DNA of 50,122 nucleotides, taken from assembly GCF_030657435.1 (NCBI RefSeq), contig NZ_JAUTWS010000045.1, forward strand, positions 1-50,122. Reading direction: 5' to 3'. The notes beneath the pieces are model-generated. The model worked only from the letters and a program-made list of their open reading frames with translations, was not told the DNA's origin and did no database searches. The stretch is from Paracraurococcus lichenis (GTDB taxonomy: Bacteria; Pseudomonadota; Alphaproteobacteria; Acetobacterales; Acetobacteraceae). Each line of letters starts with the position of its first letter. Position 1 is the stretch's first letter. Both the position numbers and the translations under genes were made by a program. Of the stretch, positions 10,001 to 18,036 are shown one piece after another.

Positions 10001-12718
10001 GACACCATGGCAGCCGGCGCGGGCGCGGACGAGTTCCGCTTCTCGCTGGGCGACGGCACGGACCGGATCGACGGCTTCAAGTCCGGCACCGACCACATCG
10101 TCTTCGGCCCGGGCATCACCGCCGATCTGGTGCGGATGGAGGCGACGACCCTCAGCGGCACGGCCGGCCTGGCGGTCCACTACGGCACCGGCACCGACGC
10201 CGTCTTCCTCGCCGGCGTCACCGCGCTGGGCGCCAACGACATCACCTATGGCGCGCCGGTGGTGCAGCCGCCGACCCTGCGCCAGGGCACCACGGGCGAC
10301 GACACGCTGGCGGCCGGCAATGGCGGCGACACGCTGGTGGGCGGCCAGGGCAACGATACCATGGCGGCCAGCGCGGGCGCGGACGAATTCCGCTTCTCGC
10401 TGGGCGATGGCACCGATCGGATCGACGGCTTCAAGTCCGGCACCGACCACATCGTCTTCGGCCCGGGCATCACCGCCGATCTGGTGCGGATGGAGGCGGC
10501 GACCCTCAGCGGCACGGCGGGCCTGGCGGTCCACTACGGCAATGGGACGGACTCGATCTTCCTCGCCGGTGTCACCGCGCTGGGTGCCAACGACGTCACC
10601 TATGGCGCGCCGGTGGTGCAGCCGCCGACCCTGCGTCAGGGCACCACGGGCGACGACACGCTGGCGGCTGGCAATGGCGGCGACACGCTTGTGGGTGGCC
10701 AGGGCAACGACACCATGGCGGCCGGTGCGGGCGCGGATGAGTTCCGCTTCTCGCTCGGCGACGGCACGGACCGGATCGACGGCTTCAAGTCCGGCACCGA
10801 CCACATCGTCTTCGGCCCGGGCATCACCGCCGATCTGGTGCGGATGGAGGCGGCGACCCTCAGCGGCACGGCGGGCCTGGCGGTCCACTACGGCAATGGG
10901 ACGGACTCGATCTTCCTCGCCGGTGTCACCGCGCTGGGTGCCAACGACGTCACCTATGGCGCGCCGGTGGTGCAGCCGCCGACCCTGCGTCAGGGCACCA
11001 CGGGCGACGACACGCTGGCGGCTGGCAATGGCGGCGACACGCTTGTGGGTGGCCAGGGCAACGACACCATGGCGGCCGGTGCGGGCGCGGATGAGTTCCG
11101 CTTCTCGCTCGGCGACGGCACGGACCGGATCGACGGCTTCAAGTCCGGCACCGACCACATCGTCTTCGGCCCGGGCATCACCGCCGATCTGGTGCGGATG
11201 GAGGCGGCGACCCTCAGCGGCACGGCCGGCCTGGCGGTCCACTACGGCACCGGCACCGACGCCGTCTTCCTCGCCGGCGTCACCGCGCTCGGCGCCAATG
11301 ACGTCACCTATGGCGCGGCGGTCACTCCGCCCGACACCGGCTCGGGCGGCACCGGCGGCGGCACCGGCGGCGGCGGCACCGGCGGCGGGAGCACGGGCGG
11401 CGATACGCCCGGCGGCGGCCAGGGCGGCGGAGACCCGGTGGGCAGTGGCGGCGGCGATGGCCCGTCGCAGCCGCCGGCGACCCTGCCGAACTTCGCCGTC
11501 ACGAGCGGCGGCGTGACGACGCAGGTCCAGGCGGTGGCCTATGCCGGCACGCTGGCCGGACTGCAGTACCAATATACCGGTACCGACGCCGCGGAGACGG
11601 TGACCGGCACCACCGGCCACGACCTGATCTCGCTCGGCGGCGGCGACGACCAGGCCTCCGGCGGCGCGGGCAATGACCGGCTGGAGGGCGGCGCCGGCCG
11701 CGATGTCGCGGTGTTCTCCGGCACCAGCGCGCAGACCGTCCTGCTGCACAATGCCGACGGGTCCTGGACGGCGACGGGGCCGGACGGCACCGACACGCTG
11801 TTCGGCTTCGAGGTGGCGCGCTTCAGCGACGGCGACCGCGCCTTGCACACGGTGATCCGCGACTTCACCGGCACGGGCACCAGCGACATCCTGCTGCGCG
11901 GGGCGGATGGCAGCGTCGAGCAGTGGCAGATGGACGGCGTCGCCCATGTCGGCGGCGGCGCGCTGCAGTCGCCCGGCGCCGGCTGGAAGGTTGCCGCCAC
12001 CGGCGACTTCGACGGCGACGGGCGCGCGGACATCCTCTGGCGGCAGGATGACGGCCTGGCGGCGATCAACCGCATGGATGGCACGCAGGTGCTCGGCGGC
12101 GGCGTCTTCGGCTTCGCCGCGCCAAGCTGGTCGGTGGTGGGCACCGGCGACTTCAACGGCGACGGCCATGCCGACATCCTCTGGCGCGACGCCGGTGGCG
12201 GCATCGCCCAGTGGTGGATGAACGGCACCACCTATATCGGCGGCGACGGCTTCGGCATCGTCGATCCGGCCTGGCGGGTGGCGGCGATCGCCGACTTCAA
12301 CGGCGACGGCAAGTCCGACCTCGCCTGGCAGCATGCCAACGGCACCATCTCGATCTGGCTGATGGATGGCATCAACTATGCCGGCGGCGGCGTGGTCGGC
12401 TATCCCGGCGCCAATTGGCAGGTGGTGGGCGCGGCCGACTTCAACGCCGATGGCAAGGCGGACCTGCTGCTCCGCGACATGCAGGGCGGCGGCGTCGCGG
12501 AGTGGTGGATGGATGGCGCGACCCTCGCCGGCGGCGACGGCTTCGCCGTGCTCGACCAGTCCTGGCAGGTGGCCGGCGTGGCCGACTATGACGGCAACGG
12601 CAAGGCCGACATCCTGTGGCGGCACGACAGCGGCGCGCTCTCCATCTGGCAGATGGACGGGCTCCATGGCACGGCCAGCTATCTCGGCACCACCGGCCCG
12701 GCCTGGACGGTGATCTGA
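7049..12718 (+). CDS. Giant SGNH/sialate-esterase-like protein with RTX-like and VCBS-like repeats
   Basis: About 1889 residues. I prefer the GTG at 7049, 8 bases after GGGGAGA; the in-frame ATG at 7004 has no ribosome site. Residues 1-240 look like an SGNH hydrolase of the sialate O-acetylesterase type: RGQSNS near the start, LHSEYD mid-domain and a late GGHMS histidine. A beta-rich linker follows. Next comes one divergent RTX-like unit (about 373-485), then eight near-identical units (about 486-1425) carrying degenerate nonapeptides such as GGQGND. After these are a Gly-rich linker (about 1430-1472), another RTX patch (GGGDDQASGGAGND) and five FG-GAP/VCBS-like units (DFDGDGRADILW type, about 1604-1889). 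No N-terminal signal peptide is seen. Probably an exported, calcium-binding surface or secreted carbohydrate esterase; the substrate is unknown. Confidence 0.85.
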   Translation: MNLNVLLRGQSNSIVLGQEAGAALTARIEQLLGFDGKADTVTLLFKPYDAGDKYTSVSGTSLIGDWLKPTTTNGQQGWEQQAYEKALVNYVTSLPADQRDDPTVVLWLHSEYDSGNATLTAATWEDAVRYDASLVRAAFNAGLSTSNPISYVFVEPIPLDSNGAADPGAQAIRTGMADLAADGSFGARLTAENDDLAMNGVFEGAGGHMSQADADLVAERAARSIAEAFGVYAKDGSPVKLGGGNIDDTGPVAVQAQRSAAGQVTVTLKFDGAASLQALDADAATGIGWQAIAGSTVLKATGVALGAGNTLVVSFGTDLPVGAKIYYGYGDTHLLGTSGPATGNAIYDDQGMPLRTPVAGLVIDGAVVQPGVTVPGTDGADNLAAGTGGDTVIGGKGDDVLTAGAGADTFVFSLGDGNDTVFDFKPGVDKISFGAGITDADIQIFPFSQDGLEGLGILYGPNGDGIVLAGVTALGPNDLAFAPPPVQPPTLRQGTTGDDNLAAGGGGDTLVGGQGNDFLAAGAGADEFRFSLGDGNDWIDGFKPGTDHIVFGPGITADLVRIEALNLGVDGLAIYYGTGTDAVFLAGVTALGANDITYGAPVVQPPTLRQGTAGDDNLAAGGGGDTLVGGQGNDFLAAGAGADEFRFSLGDGNDWIDGFKSGTDHIVFGPGITADLVRVEALNLGVDGLAVYYGTGTDAVFLAGVTALGANDITYGAPVVQPPTLRQGTTGDDNLAAGGGGDTLVGGQGNDTMAAGAGADEFRFSLGDGNDWVDGFKPGTDHIVFGPGITADLVRIEPLNLGVDGLAVYYGTGTDAVFLAGVTALGANDITYGAPVVQPPTLRQGTTGDDTLAAGGGGDTLVGGQGNDIMAAGAGADEFRFSLGDGNDWIDGFKPGTDHIVFGPGITADLVRVEPLKLGVDGLAVYYGTGTDAVFLAGVTALGANDITYDAPVVQPPTLRQGTTGDDTLAAGNGGDTLVGGQGNDTMAAGAGADEFRFSLGDGTDRIDGFKSGTDHIVFGPGITADLVRMEATTLSGTAGLAVHYGTGTDAVFLAGVTALGANDITYGAPVVQPPTLRQGTTGDDTLAAGNGGDTLVGGQGNDTMAASAGADEFRFSLGDGTDRIDGFKSGTDHIVFGPGITADLVRMEAATLSGTAGLAVHYGNGTDSIFLAGVTALGANDVTYGAPVVQPPTLRQGTTGDDTLAAGNGGDTLVGGQGNDTMAAGAGADEFRFSLGDGTDRIDGFKSGTDHIVFGPGITADLVRMEAATLSGTAGLAVHYGNGTDSIFLAGVTALGANDVTYGAPVVQPPTLRQGTTGDDTLAAGNGGDTLVGGQGNDTMAAGAGADEFRFSLGDGTDRIDGFKSGTDHIVFGPGITADLVRMEAATLSGTAGLAVHYGTGTDAVFLAGVTALGANDVTYGAAVTPPDTGSGGTGGGTGGGGTGGGSTGGDTPGGGQGGGDPVGSGGGDGPSQPPATLPNFAVTSGGVTTQVQAVAYAGTLAGLQYQYTGTDAAETVTGTTGHDLISLGGGDDQASGGAGNDRLEGGAGRDVAVFSGTSAQTVLLHNADGSWTATGPDGTDTLFGFEVARFSDGDRALHTVIRDFTGTGTSDILLRGADGSVEQWQMDGVAHVGGGALQSPGAGWKVAATGDFDGDGRADILWRQDDGLAAINRMDGTQVLGGGVFGFAAPSWSVVGTGDFNGDGHADILWRDAGGGIAQWWMNGTTYIGGDGFGIVDPAWRVAAIADFNGDGKSDLAWQHANGTISIWLMDGINYAGGGVVGYPGANWQVVGAADFNADGKADLLLRDMQGGGVAEWWMDGATLAGGDGFAVLDQSWQVAGVADYDGNGKADILWRHDSGALSIWQMDGLHGTASYLGTTGPAWTVI
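8504..11323 (+). repeat. Eight in-frame tandem repeats of 351/354 bp
   Basis: Unit starts fall at 8504, 8855, 9206, 9557 (351 bp each), then 9908, 10262, 10616 and 10970 (354 bp each), ending at 11323. Each unit begins with the codons for VQPPTLRQG and carries GGDTLVGGQGND, the block GTDHIVFGPGITADLVR, and FLAGVTALGANDxTY. The longer class gains one codon in the segment after ADLVR (LSGTAG type against LGVDG type). Bases 10418-10872 are identical to 10772-11226, 455 bp at an offset of 354, which indicates recent duplication or gene conversion. Confidence 0.97.
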
Positions 12719-12727
12719 GGCGGGCGA

Positions 12728-12759
12728 CGGGAGGCGCGGCGGCACCGCCGTGCCTCCCG
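12728..12759. terminator. Bidirectional hairpin between convergent genes
   Basis: CGGGAGGC (12728-12735) pairs with GCCTCCCG (12752-12759), and the stem continues inward to about 15 pairs including one G-U, closing on a four-base loop. It fills nearly all of the 43-bp gap between the giant repeat gene and the convergent Bug receptor gene, so it can serve both. Confidence 0.7.
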
Positions 12760-12761
12760 CA

Positions 12762-13730
12762 CTACTCCACCGCGGCGCCGGAGAGCCGCACCAACTCCGC
12801 GGTCCGCGTGATCTCCGCCTGCTGGAAGGTGGAGAATTCCTCCGCCGTGGTGCCGACGGCGTCGTAGCCCAGCTCCGCCATGCGCTCGCGCATCGCCGGG
12901 ACGCGCATGGCGGCCTGGATCGCCTCCGACAGCCGCGCCACCACCGGCGCTGGCGTGCCCGCGGGGGCGAAGACGCCGAGCCAGCTCGAGAAGACATAGC
13001 CCGGCACCTGCTCGCCGATCGCCGGGACATCGGGGAAATAGGGGGAGCGGTCGCGGCGGGTGATGCCGAGCGCCCGGACCTGCCCGGCGCGCACCTGCTG
13101 CACGCTCTCGACGATCGGCGCGAAGACCAGGTCGACGCGCCCGGAGACCAGGTCCGCCATGGCCGGCGCGCCGCCGCGATAATGCACCTGCGTGAACTTC
13201 ACCCCGGCCTGGTGCTCGAACAGCGCCAGCGAGAAGTGCTGCGAGCTGCCGGAGCCGCCGGTGCCGGCATTCAGCCCGCCCGGCTTCGCCTTCGCCATGG
13301 CGACCAGCTCCGCCACGCTCCGCGCCGGCAGGGAGGGGCGCACCACCAGCAGGCTGTGCGAGAGGCAGACCAGCGAGACGGCGGCGAAGTCCTTCGCGAC
13401 ATGGAAGGGCAGGGTGCGGTAGAGCGCCTGGTTCACCGCATGGGTGCCCATGGAGGCCATGACCAGCGTATAGCCGTCGGGCGCCGCCCGCGCCCCGGCC
13501 TCGGAGGCGACATTGCCCCCGGCGCCGGTCCGGTTCTCCACCACCACCGATTGGCCGAGCGCCGGGATGATGGCCTGCGCGACGATCCGCGCCGTGGTGT
13601 CGGTGCTGCCGCCGGCGGCGAAGCCGACCAGCATTCGGATCGGCCGGTCGGGCGTCCAGGCCTGCGCCGCGGCGGCGCGGGGCAGCAGGGGCAGGCCCGC
13701 GAGGGCGGGCAGCAGGGTGCGGCGATGCAT
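12762..13730 (-). CDS. Tripartite tricarboxylate transporter substrate-binding protein (Bug/TctC family)
   Basis: This 322-residue periplasmic solute receptor belongs to the Bug family, which captures carboxylates for TTT-type transporters. The N-terminus MHRRTLLPALAGLPLLPRAA is a signal peptide likely cut at AAA-QA. Family blocks visible are PDRPIRMLVGFAAGGSTD, the VVVENRTGAGGN loop, and GTGGSGSSQH near the middle. The length is typical. No TctA/TctB membrane genes are beside it, as is usual for the many orphan Bug receptors in Acetobacteraceae and Burkholderiales. The open frame runs further upstream, but the signal peptide fixes the start at 13730. The ligand is unknown. Confidence 0.93.
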   Translation of the reverse strand: MHRRTLLPALAGLPLLPRAAAAQAWTPDRPIRMLVGFAAGGSTDTTARIVAQAIIPALGQSVVVENRTGAGGNVASEAGARAAPDGYTLVMASMGTHAVNQALYRTLPFHVAKDFAAVSLVCLSHSLLVVRPSLPARSVAELVAMAKAKPGGLNAGTGGSGSSQHFSLALFEHQAGVKFTQVHYRGGAPAMADLVSGRVDLVFAPIVESVQQVRAGQVRALGITRRDRSPYFPDVPAIGEQVPGYVFSSWLGVFAPAGTPAPVVARLSEAIQAAMRVPAMRERMAELGYDAVGTTAEEFSTFQQAEITRTAELVRLSGAAVE

Positions 13731-14029
13731 GGTTCGGCTCCTCCCCGCGGGGTCTTCCGCCCCGCCGGCGCAGCATAGCCGCAGCCCGCGCCGCATGGCG
13801 CCCCTCGCGCGGCCGTTCAGCACGGGGATGGCTTCGACGGCGTCGGGAGCCGGCCGGGATGCCGGCCATCGGCGGTCTGGCGCATTGCAATCTCGCCGCC
13901 GTGCTCTCAGGCTGCCGGCTCCGAAGCTAGGATTCTGCCGGCGCGTCCTGCGGCCACGCGCGGGTGGACCACTGCCTGATGCGGCCGGCCACGCCCAGGA
14001 CCCGCGGCCAGAGGGAGGGAACAAGGACC
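13731..14029. promoter_or_regulatory. Divergent intergenic region, Bug receptor and cupin genes
   Basis: About 300 bp between two divergent starts, so it must hold promoters for both. I see no convincing -35/-10 pair. GAGGGAGGGAA just before 14030 is the ribosome site for the cupin gene. No small gene is supported. Confidence 0.35.
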
Positions 14030-14305
14030 ATGGACACCGCCGGCTTCGAATCCTCGCTGCGCGCCGAGGGCTACCAGGAGATCCTCCGCCGCCCGGTGCC
14101 GGCGCATGAGGGGCTGCCCGAGCACGAGCATGGCTGGGACGTGCGTGGCCTGGTGCTGACCGGCCGCTTTACCGTGACCTCCGCCGGCGGGGTGCAGGAT
14201 TGCGGCCCGGGCCAGGTCTTCACGCTGGAGGCCGGCTGCCGCCACACCGAGGCCGCCGGGGCGGAGGGGGCCGAGCTTCTGGTCGGCCGCCGCCACAAGG
14301 CATGA
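14030..14305 (+). CDS. Small cupin-domain protein
   Basis: A 91-residue single-domain cupin. Metal-site-like residues are in PEHEHGWDVRGLVLTGRF (His-x-His with a following Glu/Asp pattern), and the second cupin motif is PGQVFTLEAGCRHTE (ending in His). The GAGGGAGGGAA ribosome site precedes the ATG. The stop overlaps the start of the class II aldolase gene (ATGA), so the two are translationally coupled. The cupin may act on, or sense, the same metabolite as the aldolase; the substrate is not known. An upstream in-frame ATG at 13964 exists but has no ribosome site. Confidence 0.85.
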   Translation: MDTAGFESSLRAEGYQEILRRPVPAHEGLPEHEHGWDVRGLVLTGRFTVTSAGGVQDCGPGQVFTLEAGCRHTEAAGAEGAELLVGRRHKA

Positions 14306-14937
14306 CCCCCTCCGAGGCGCTCATCGCCGCGGCCCGGGCGCTGGATGCGCTGGGCTTCATGCCGTCCAAGTCGGGCAACCTCTCGATCCGGACGCCGGCG
14401 GGCTGCCTGATCACCCCGGCCGCGCTGCCCTATGCCGAGACGATGCCGGAGGACCTGGTGGAGGTCGCGCCGGACGGCACGGTGGTCGGCGGCCACCGCC
14501 GGCCCTCCTCCGAATGGCGGCTGCATACGGCGATCTATGCCGCGCGGCCGGAGGCGGGGGCGGTGGTGCATACCCACAGCCCCTTCGCCACCGCGCTCTC
14601 CTGCGCCCGGCAGGGCATCCCGCCCTTCCACTACATGATCGCCCTCGGCGGCGGTGCCGATATCCGCTGCTCCGCCTACGCGACCTTCGGCACCGAGGCG
14701 CTGGCGACGGCCTGCGTCGCCGCGCTCGAGGGCCGCAAGGCGGCGCTGCTGGCCAATCACGGCGTCGTCGCGCTCGGCAAGACCCTGGCCGGCGCCCGCG
14801 CCCTGGCCATGGAGGTGGAGAACCTCGCGCGGCAGTACCTCGCCCTGCGCAGCGCCGGCCTCGCCCCCGTCCTGCTGACCGAGGCCGAGCTGCAGGCGGT
14901 CTTCGCCCAGTTCGGCGACTACGGCCGGCTCGGCTGA
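14302..14937 (+). CDS. Class II aldolase/adducin family protein
   Basis: A 211-residue zinc-dependent aldolase-fold protein (fuculose-1-phosphate aldolase/adducin head). The phosphate-site segment SGNLSIR is at 24-30, and catalytic SSE is at 69-71. The zinc histidines are in HTHS (90, 92) and NHG (153). The length is normal for L-fuculose-phosphate aldolase relatives. It is coupled to the upstream cupin gene by a 4-base ATGA overlap. It could cleave a phosphorylated deoxy-sugar or a related 2-oxo acid; specificity cannot be read from the sequence. Confidence 0.92.
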   Translation: MTPSEALIAAARALDALGFMPSKSGNLSIRTPAGCLITPAALPYAETMPEDLVEVAPDGTVVGGHRRPSSEWRLHTAIYAARPEAGAVVHTHSPFATALSCARQGIPPFHYMIALGGGADIRCSAYATFGTEALATACVAALEGRKAALLANHGVVALGKTLAGARALAMEVENLARQYLALRSAGLAPVLLTEAELQAVFAQFGDYGRLG

Positions 14938-15002
14938 AGATGGTTTACCGCGGCGGCATCGCCACCGTGGCGTGTGCCCCGCCCGCCTGCTAGCCTGCGG
15001 AC

Positions 15003-16709
15003 ATGCAATTTCCGGGATCCTCGCCGCGGCTCCTTCTCCTCGCCGCGGCGCTCCTCTCCGCCTGTGCCGCCGGCGGGGCGCCCGGGAGCCGTGCGCCGCG
15101 CAGCGCCTCCGGCCTCCCCATCACCGGCGCCTTCGGCGCCTATCTGGCCGGCCGCTTCGCCAGCGCGGAGACCGACACCGAGGCCGCGGCGGACAACATG
15201 CTGGCGGCGCTGAAGGCCGATCCGGACCAGCCGGAGGTGCTGAACCGCGCCTTCCTGGCGACCCTGCTGGACGGGCGGTCGGAGGCGACGCGGCTGGCCC
15301 GCCGCCTGCCGGACAACCCGGCCGCCAACCTGCTGCTCGCCGGCACGGATGTGCAGGCCGGCCGCTGGGACCGGGCGGAGCAGCGGCTGAAGGCGATCGG
15401 CCGCGGCGGGCCGGTGCAGGTGCTGCAGCCGGTCCTGCTGGCCTGGGTCCAGCTCGGCCGCGGCCAGCCCGACCAGGCGCTGGCGACGCTCCGCCCCCTG
15501 GCCGAGAGCAACCGGCTGCGCGCCCTCAATGCCCTGCATGCCGCGCTGATCGCCGACATCGCCGCCCGCCCGCGGGAGGCCGAGCGCTTCGCCCGCATGG
15601 CCGTCGCCGACCAGCCGCAACCGACCTGGCGCCTCGCGGTGCTGGCCGCCGGCGTGCTGGCGCGCGCCGGCAAGGCCGCGGAGGGCCAGCGGCTGCTCGA
15701 GCAGATCGCCGGCAGCGGGGAGGACGCGGCGTTGGCCGCGACCGAGGCGATGAAGCGCGGCGCGCTGGCCGCGCGCGGCGTCGCCTCCCCCGCGGAGGGC
15801 TGGGCGGAGGCCCATACCGCCCTCGCCGGCGCGCTGCGCGCCCAGGGCTCCGGCGACTTCGCGCTGATCCTTGCCCAGCTTGCCGTGCGGCTGCGGCCGG
15901 GCTTCGGCCCGGCCCTGGTGCTGACCGCCGATACCCTGGCCGACCAGGGGCATGACGAGGATGCGCTGGCGGCGCTGAACCGCGTCCCGGCCGAGGACAT
16001 CCTGGCGCCGGTGGTCGGCCTGCGCCGCGCCGGGTTGCTGGACAAGCTGGACCGGACGGAGGAGGCGGTGGCCGTGCTGCGCAAGCTGGCCGAGGCCTAT
16101 CCGACGCTGCCGCAGGCGCCGGCGCGACTCGGCGACCTGCTCCGCCGCCGCAACCGCTTCGCCGAGGCGGCGGTGGCCTATGACCAGGCGCTGTCGCGCA
16201 TCGGCCGGCCCGGCATGGCGGAATGGCCGCTGCTCTATTCCCGCGGCATCGCGCGGGAGCGCTCGGGCGACTGGCCGCGGGCGGAGGCCGACCTGCTGCG
16301 GGCGCTCGAGCTCTCGCCGGAGCAGCCCTATGTCCTGAACTACCTCGGCTATACCTGGGCGGAGCAGGGCAAGAACCTCGACCGCGCCAAGGCCATGCTG
16401 CTGCGCGCGACCGAGCTCCGGCCGCAGGACGGCAATATCGCTGATAGCCTGGGCTGGGTGCTGTTCCGCCTCGGCGACCTGCCGGGCGCGGTGACCTGGC
16501 TGGAGAAGGCGGTGGAGCTCGAGCCGCGCAATGCCGTCGTTAACGACCATCTCGGCGATGCCTATTGGGCGGGCGGGCGGCAGCGGGAGGCGCGCTTCCA
16601 GTGGCAGCGCGCGCTCACCATGGAGCCGGAGCCGGAAGACCTGGTGAAGATCGAGGCCAAGCTGAAGGACGGCCTGCCCGGCTATCCCGCCAGCACCGCG
16701 CAGCGCTGA
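15003..16709 (+). CDS. TPR-repeat lipoprotein
   Basis: A 568-residue protein with a lipoprotein signal peptide: hydrophobic LLLLAAALL followed by SAC (Cys 21), so probably outer-membrane anchored and periplasmic. The rest is an alpha-helical TPR superhelix. Clear TPR units are in the last third, for example ALELSPEQPYVLNYLGYTW and the PQDGNIADSLGWVLFRLGD segment. The family is common in alphaproteobacteria as a TPR protein of unknown role, next to ispE. Its stop overlaps the ispE start by one base (TGATG), so the two genes are coupled. No enzymatic motif is visible. Confidence 0.88.
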   Translation: MQFPGSSPRLLLLAAALLSACAAGGAPGSRAPRSASGLPITGAFGAYLAGRFASAETDTEAAADNMLAALKADPDQPEVLNRAFLATLLDGRSEATRLARRLPDNPAANLLLAGTDVQAGRWDRAEQRLKAIGRGGPVQVLQPVLLAWVQLGRGQPDQALATLRPLAESNRLRALNALHAALIADIAARPREAERFARMAVADQPQPTWRLAVLAAGVLARAGKAAEGQRLLEQIAGSGEDAALAATEAMKRGALAARGVASPAEGWAEAHTALAGALRAQGSGDFALILAQLAVRLRPGFGPALVLTADTLADQGHDEDALAALNRVPAEDILAPVVGLRRAGLLDKLDRTEEAVAVLRKLAEAYPTLPQAPARLGDLLRRRNRFAEAAVAYDQALSRIGRPGMAEWPLLYSRGIARERSGDWPRAEADLLRALELSPEQPYVLNYLGYTWAEQGKNLDRAKAMLLRATELRPQDGNIADSLGWVLFRLGDLPGAVTWLEKAVELEPRNAVVNDHLGDAYWAGGRQREARFQWQRALTMEPEPEDLVKIEAKLKDGLPGYPASTAQR

Positions 16710-17563
16710 TGCCGACCGAGCTCGCCCCGGCCAAGGTGAACCTGTACCTGCACGTCACCGGGCGGCGGGCGGATGGGTATCACCTGCTGGACAGCCTCGC
16801 AGTCTTCGGCCCGGCGGCCGATGCGCTGGCCCTGGCGCCGGCGGACGACCTCTCCCTGGCGCTGGACGGGCCCTTCGGCGCGGCGCTCGCGGCCGAGCCG
16901 GACAACCTGGTGCTGCGGGCGGCGCGGGCCCTGGCCGCCGCGGTGGGCGTGCCGGCGCGCGCGGCGATGGTGCTGACCAAGCGGCTGCCCGTCGCCTCGG
17001 GCATCGGCGGCGGCTCGGCCGATGCCGCGGCGGCGCTGCGCGGGCTGGACCGCCTCTGGGGCCTGGGGCTGGGGGAGGGGCGGCTGGCGGAGGTCGCCGC
17101 GCCGCTCGGCGCCGATATCCCGGTCTGCCTCGCCTCCCGCCCCGCCCGCATGCAGGGGGTGGGGGAGGTGCTGCTGCCCGCCCCGGCGCTGCCGCGCTGC
17201 GGCCTGCTGCTGGTGAATCCGGGCGTGGCGCTGCCGACGCCTGCGGTCTTCAAGGCGCGCCAGGGCGGCTTCACGCCGCCGGCCGAACTTCCGGCCGCCT
17301 GGCCGGATGCGGCGGGCATGGCGCGCGACCTGGCCGGGCTGCGGAACGACCTGGAGCCGCCGGCCATCACCCTCTGCCCCGTCATCGCCGAGGTCCTGGC
17401 GGCGCTGCGCGCGCTGCCCGGCTGCCTGCTGGCACGGATGAGCGGGTCGGGCGCCACCTGCTTCGGCCTCTTCGCGGATGCTGCGGCCGCGCAGTCGGCG
17501 GCGAGGCTGCTGCCGTCCGGCTGGTGGCGCGAGGCAGGGGGGCTTTACGGCGGGGCCGCCTGA
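16709..17563 (+). CDS. ispE: 4-diphosphocytidyl-2-C-methyl-D-erythritol kinase
   Basis: A 284-residue GHMP-superfamily kinase of the MEP isoprenoid pathway; it phosphorylates CDP-methylerythritol with ATP. The N-terminal APAKVNLYLHV (Lys 9) and the GHMP glycine-rich loop PVASGIGGGSADAAA at 94-108 are clear, as are LGADIPVCL and the C-terminal ARMSGSGATCFGLF. Length and order of motifs are standard. It overlaps the TPR lipoprotein stop by one base and is followed after 26 bp by tRNA-Gln. Confidence 0.97.
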   Translation: MPTELAPAKVNLYLHVTGRRADGYHLLDSLAVFGPAADALALAPADDLSLALDGPFGAALAAEPDNLVLRAARALAAAVGVPARAAMVLTKRLPVASGIGGGSADAAAALRGLDRLWGLGLGEGRLAEVAAPLGADIPVCLASRPARMQGVGEVLLPAPALPRCGLLLVNPGVALPTPAVFKARQGGFTPPAELPAAWPDAAGMARDLAGLRNDLEPPAITLCPVIAEVLAALRALPGCLLARMSGSGATCFGLFADAAAAQSAARLLPSGWWREAGGLYGGAA

Positions 17564-17589
17564 CCTCTATTCAGCGGGGCCGCGGCGGA

Positions 17590-17664
17590 TGGGGCGTAGC
17601 CAAGCGGTAAGGCAGCGGTTTTTGGTACCGCCATTCCCAGGTTCGAATCCTGGCGCCCCAACCA
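17590..17664 (+). tRNA. tRNA-Gln (anticodon TTG)
   Basis: Cloverleaf: acceptor TGGGGCG pairs with CGCCCCA (17654-17660). The D arm is around AGCCAAGCGGTAAGGC. The anticodon arm is GCGGT-TTTTGGT-ACCGC with TTG at the anticodon position, and the T arm is CCAGG-TTCGAAT-CCTGG. An A discriminator and an encoded CCA end the gene at 17664. Lies 26 bp after ispE. Its complement gives a spurious peptide with the familiar APGFEP string. Confidence 0.97.
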
Positions 17665-18036
17665 TCGCCGCGGAGGCCGACCGGGCGCCGGACGTCCTGC
17701 CTCCGCACGACAGGCCCCTGTTCCGCTGCCTGACGGTCCGGAGGCCGCATCTCCTTCGGGTGGGATGCCGCGGCGCGCCGGTCACCCGCCGCGCAGCCTC
17801 CTCCGCATCTGAACTTCGCTGTTCGTGAGGGCTGCGGCGCATCCGCCGGGGCGGCAGCGGTTCCGGGGCGGCGGACCTCCGCGTCCATGCCGGCCAGCGC
17901 AGATGCTGACCGGCATGCCTTCTTCGGCGCGAGGCTGCCACGCCGGGCTCCCATCGCCGCCAGGCTGCGATGAGGACCCGGCAACCCTGCGCCCGATGCC
18001 GGCCTGCAGAGGCCAGGACGTCTGCAGGCCGGTATG
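17665..18036. other. Gene-free stretch between tRNA-Gln and the subtilase gene
   Basis: About 370 bp with no convincing coding frame on either strand. The right end holds the subtilase hairpin (17999-18032). I looked for a second copy of the tRNA 3' end, which would mark an integration site, and saw none here or before 24600. Confidence 0.5.
17999..18032. terminator. Hairpin downstream of the subtilase gene
   Basis: A perfect 12-bp inverted repeat: CCGGCCTGCAGA (17999-18010) and its complement at 18021-18032 with a 10-base loop. It starts 4 bases beyond the minus-strand stop at 18037. No T-run follows. Confidence 0.65.

Noticed and set aside
8504..11323. Regular repeats considered as a CRISPR-like or satellite array
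   Set aside because: Period is 351/354 bp, in frame, and codes for RTX-like protein units; there are no short repeats with unique spacers.
6953..13030. Uninterrupted 2025-codon minus-strand frame opposite the giant repeat gene
   Set aside because: It is the complement of a repetitive, GC-rich coding region; its translation is an Asp/Arg/Ala repeat with no family motifs, and the plus-strand gene has clear domains and a ribosome site.
17567..17690. Minus-strand peptide with VGAPGFEPGNGGTKN opposite tRNA-Gln
   Set aside because: The APGFEP string is a well-known false translation of the complement of tRNA genes.
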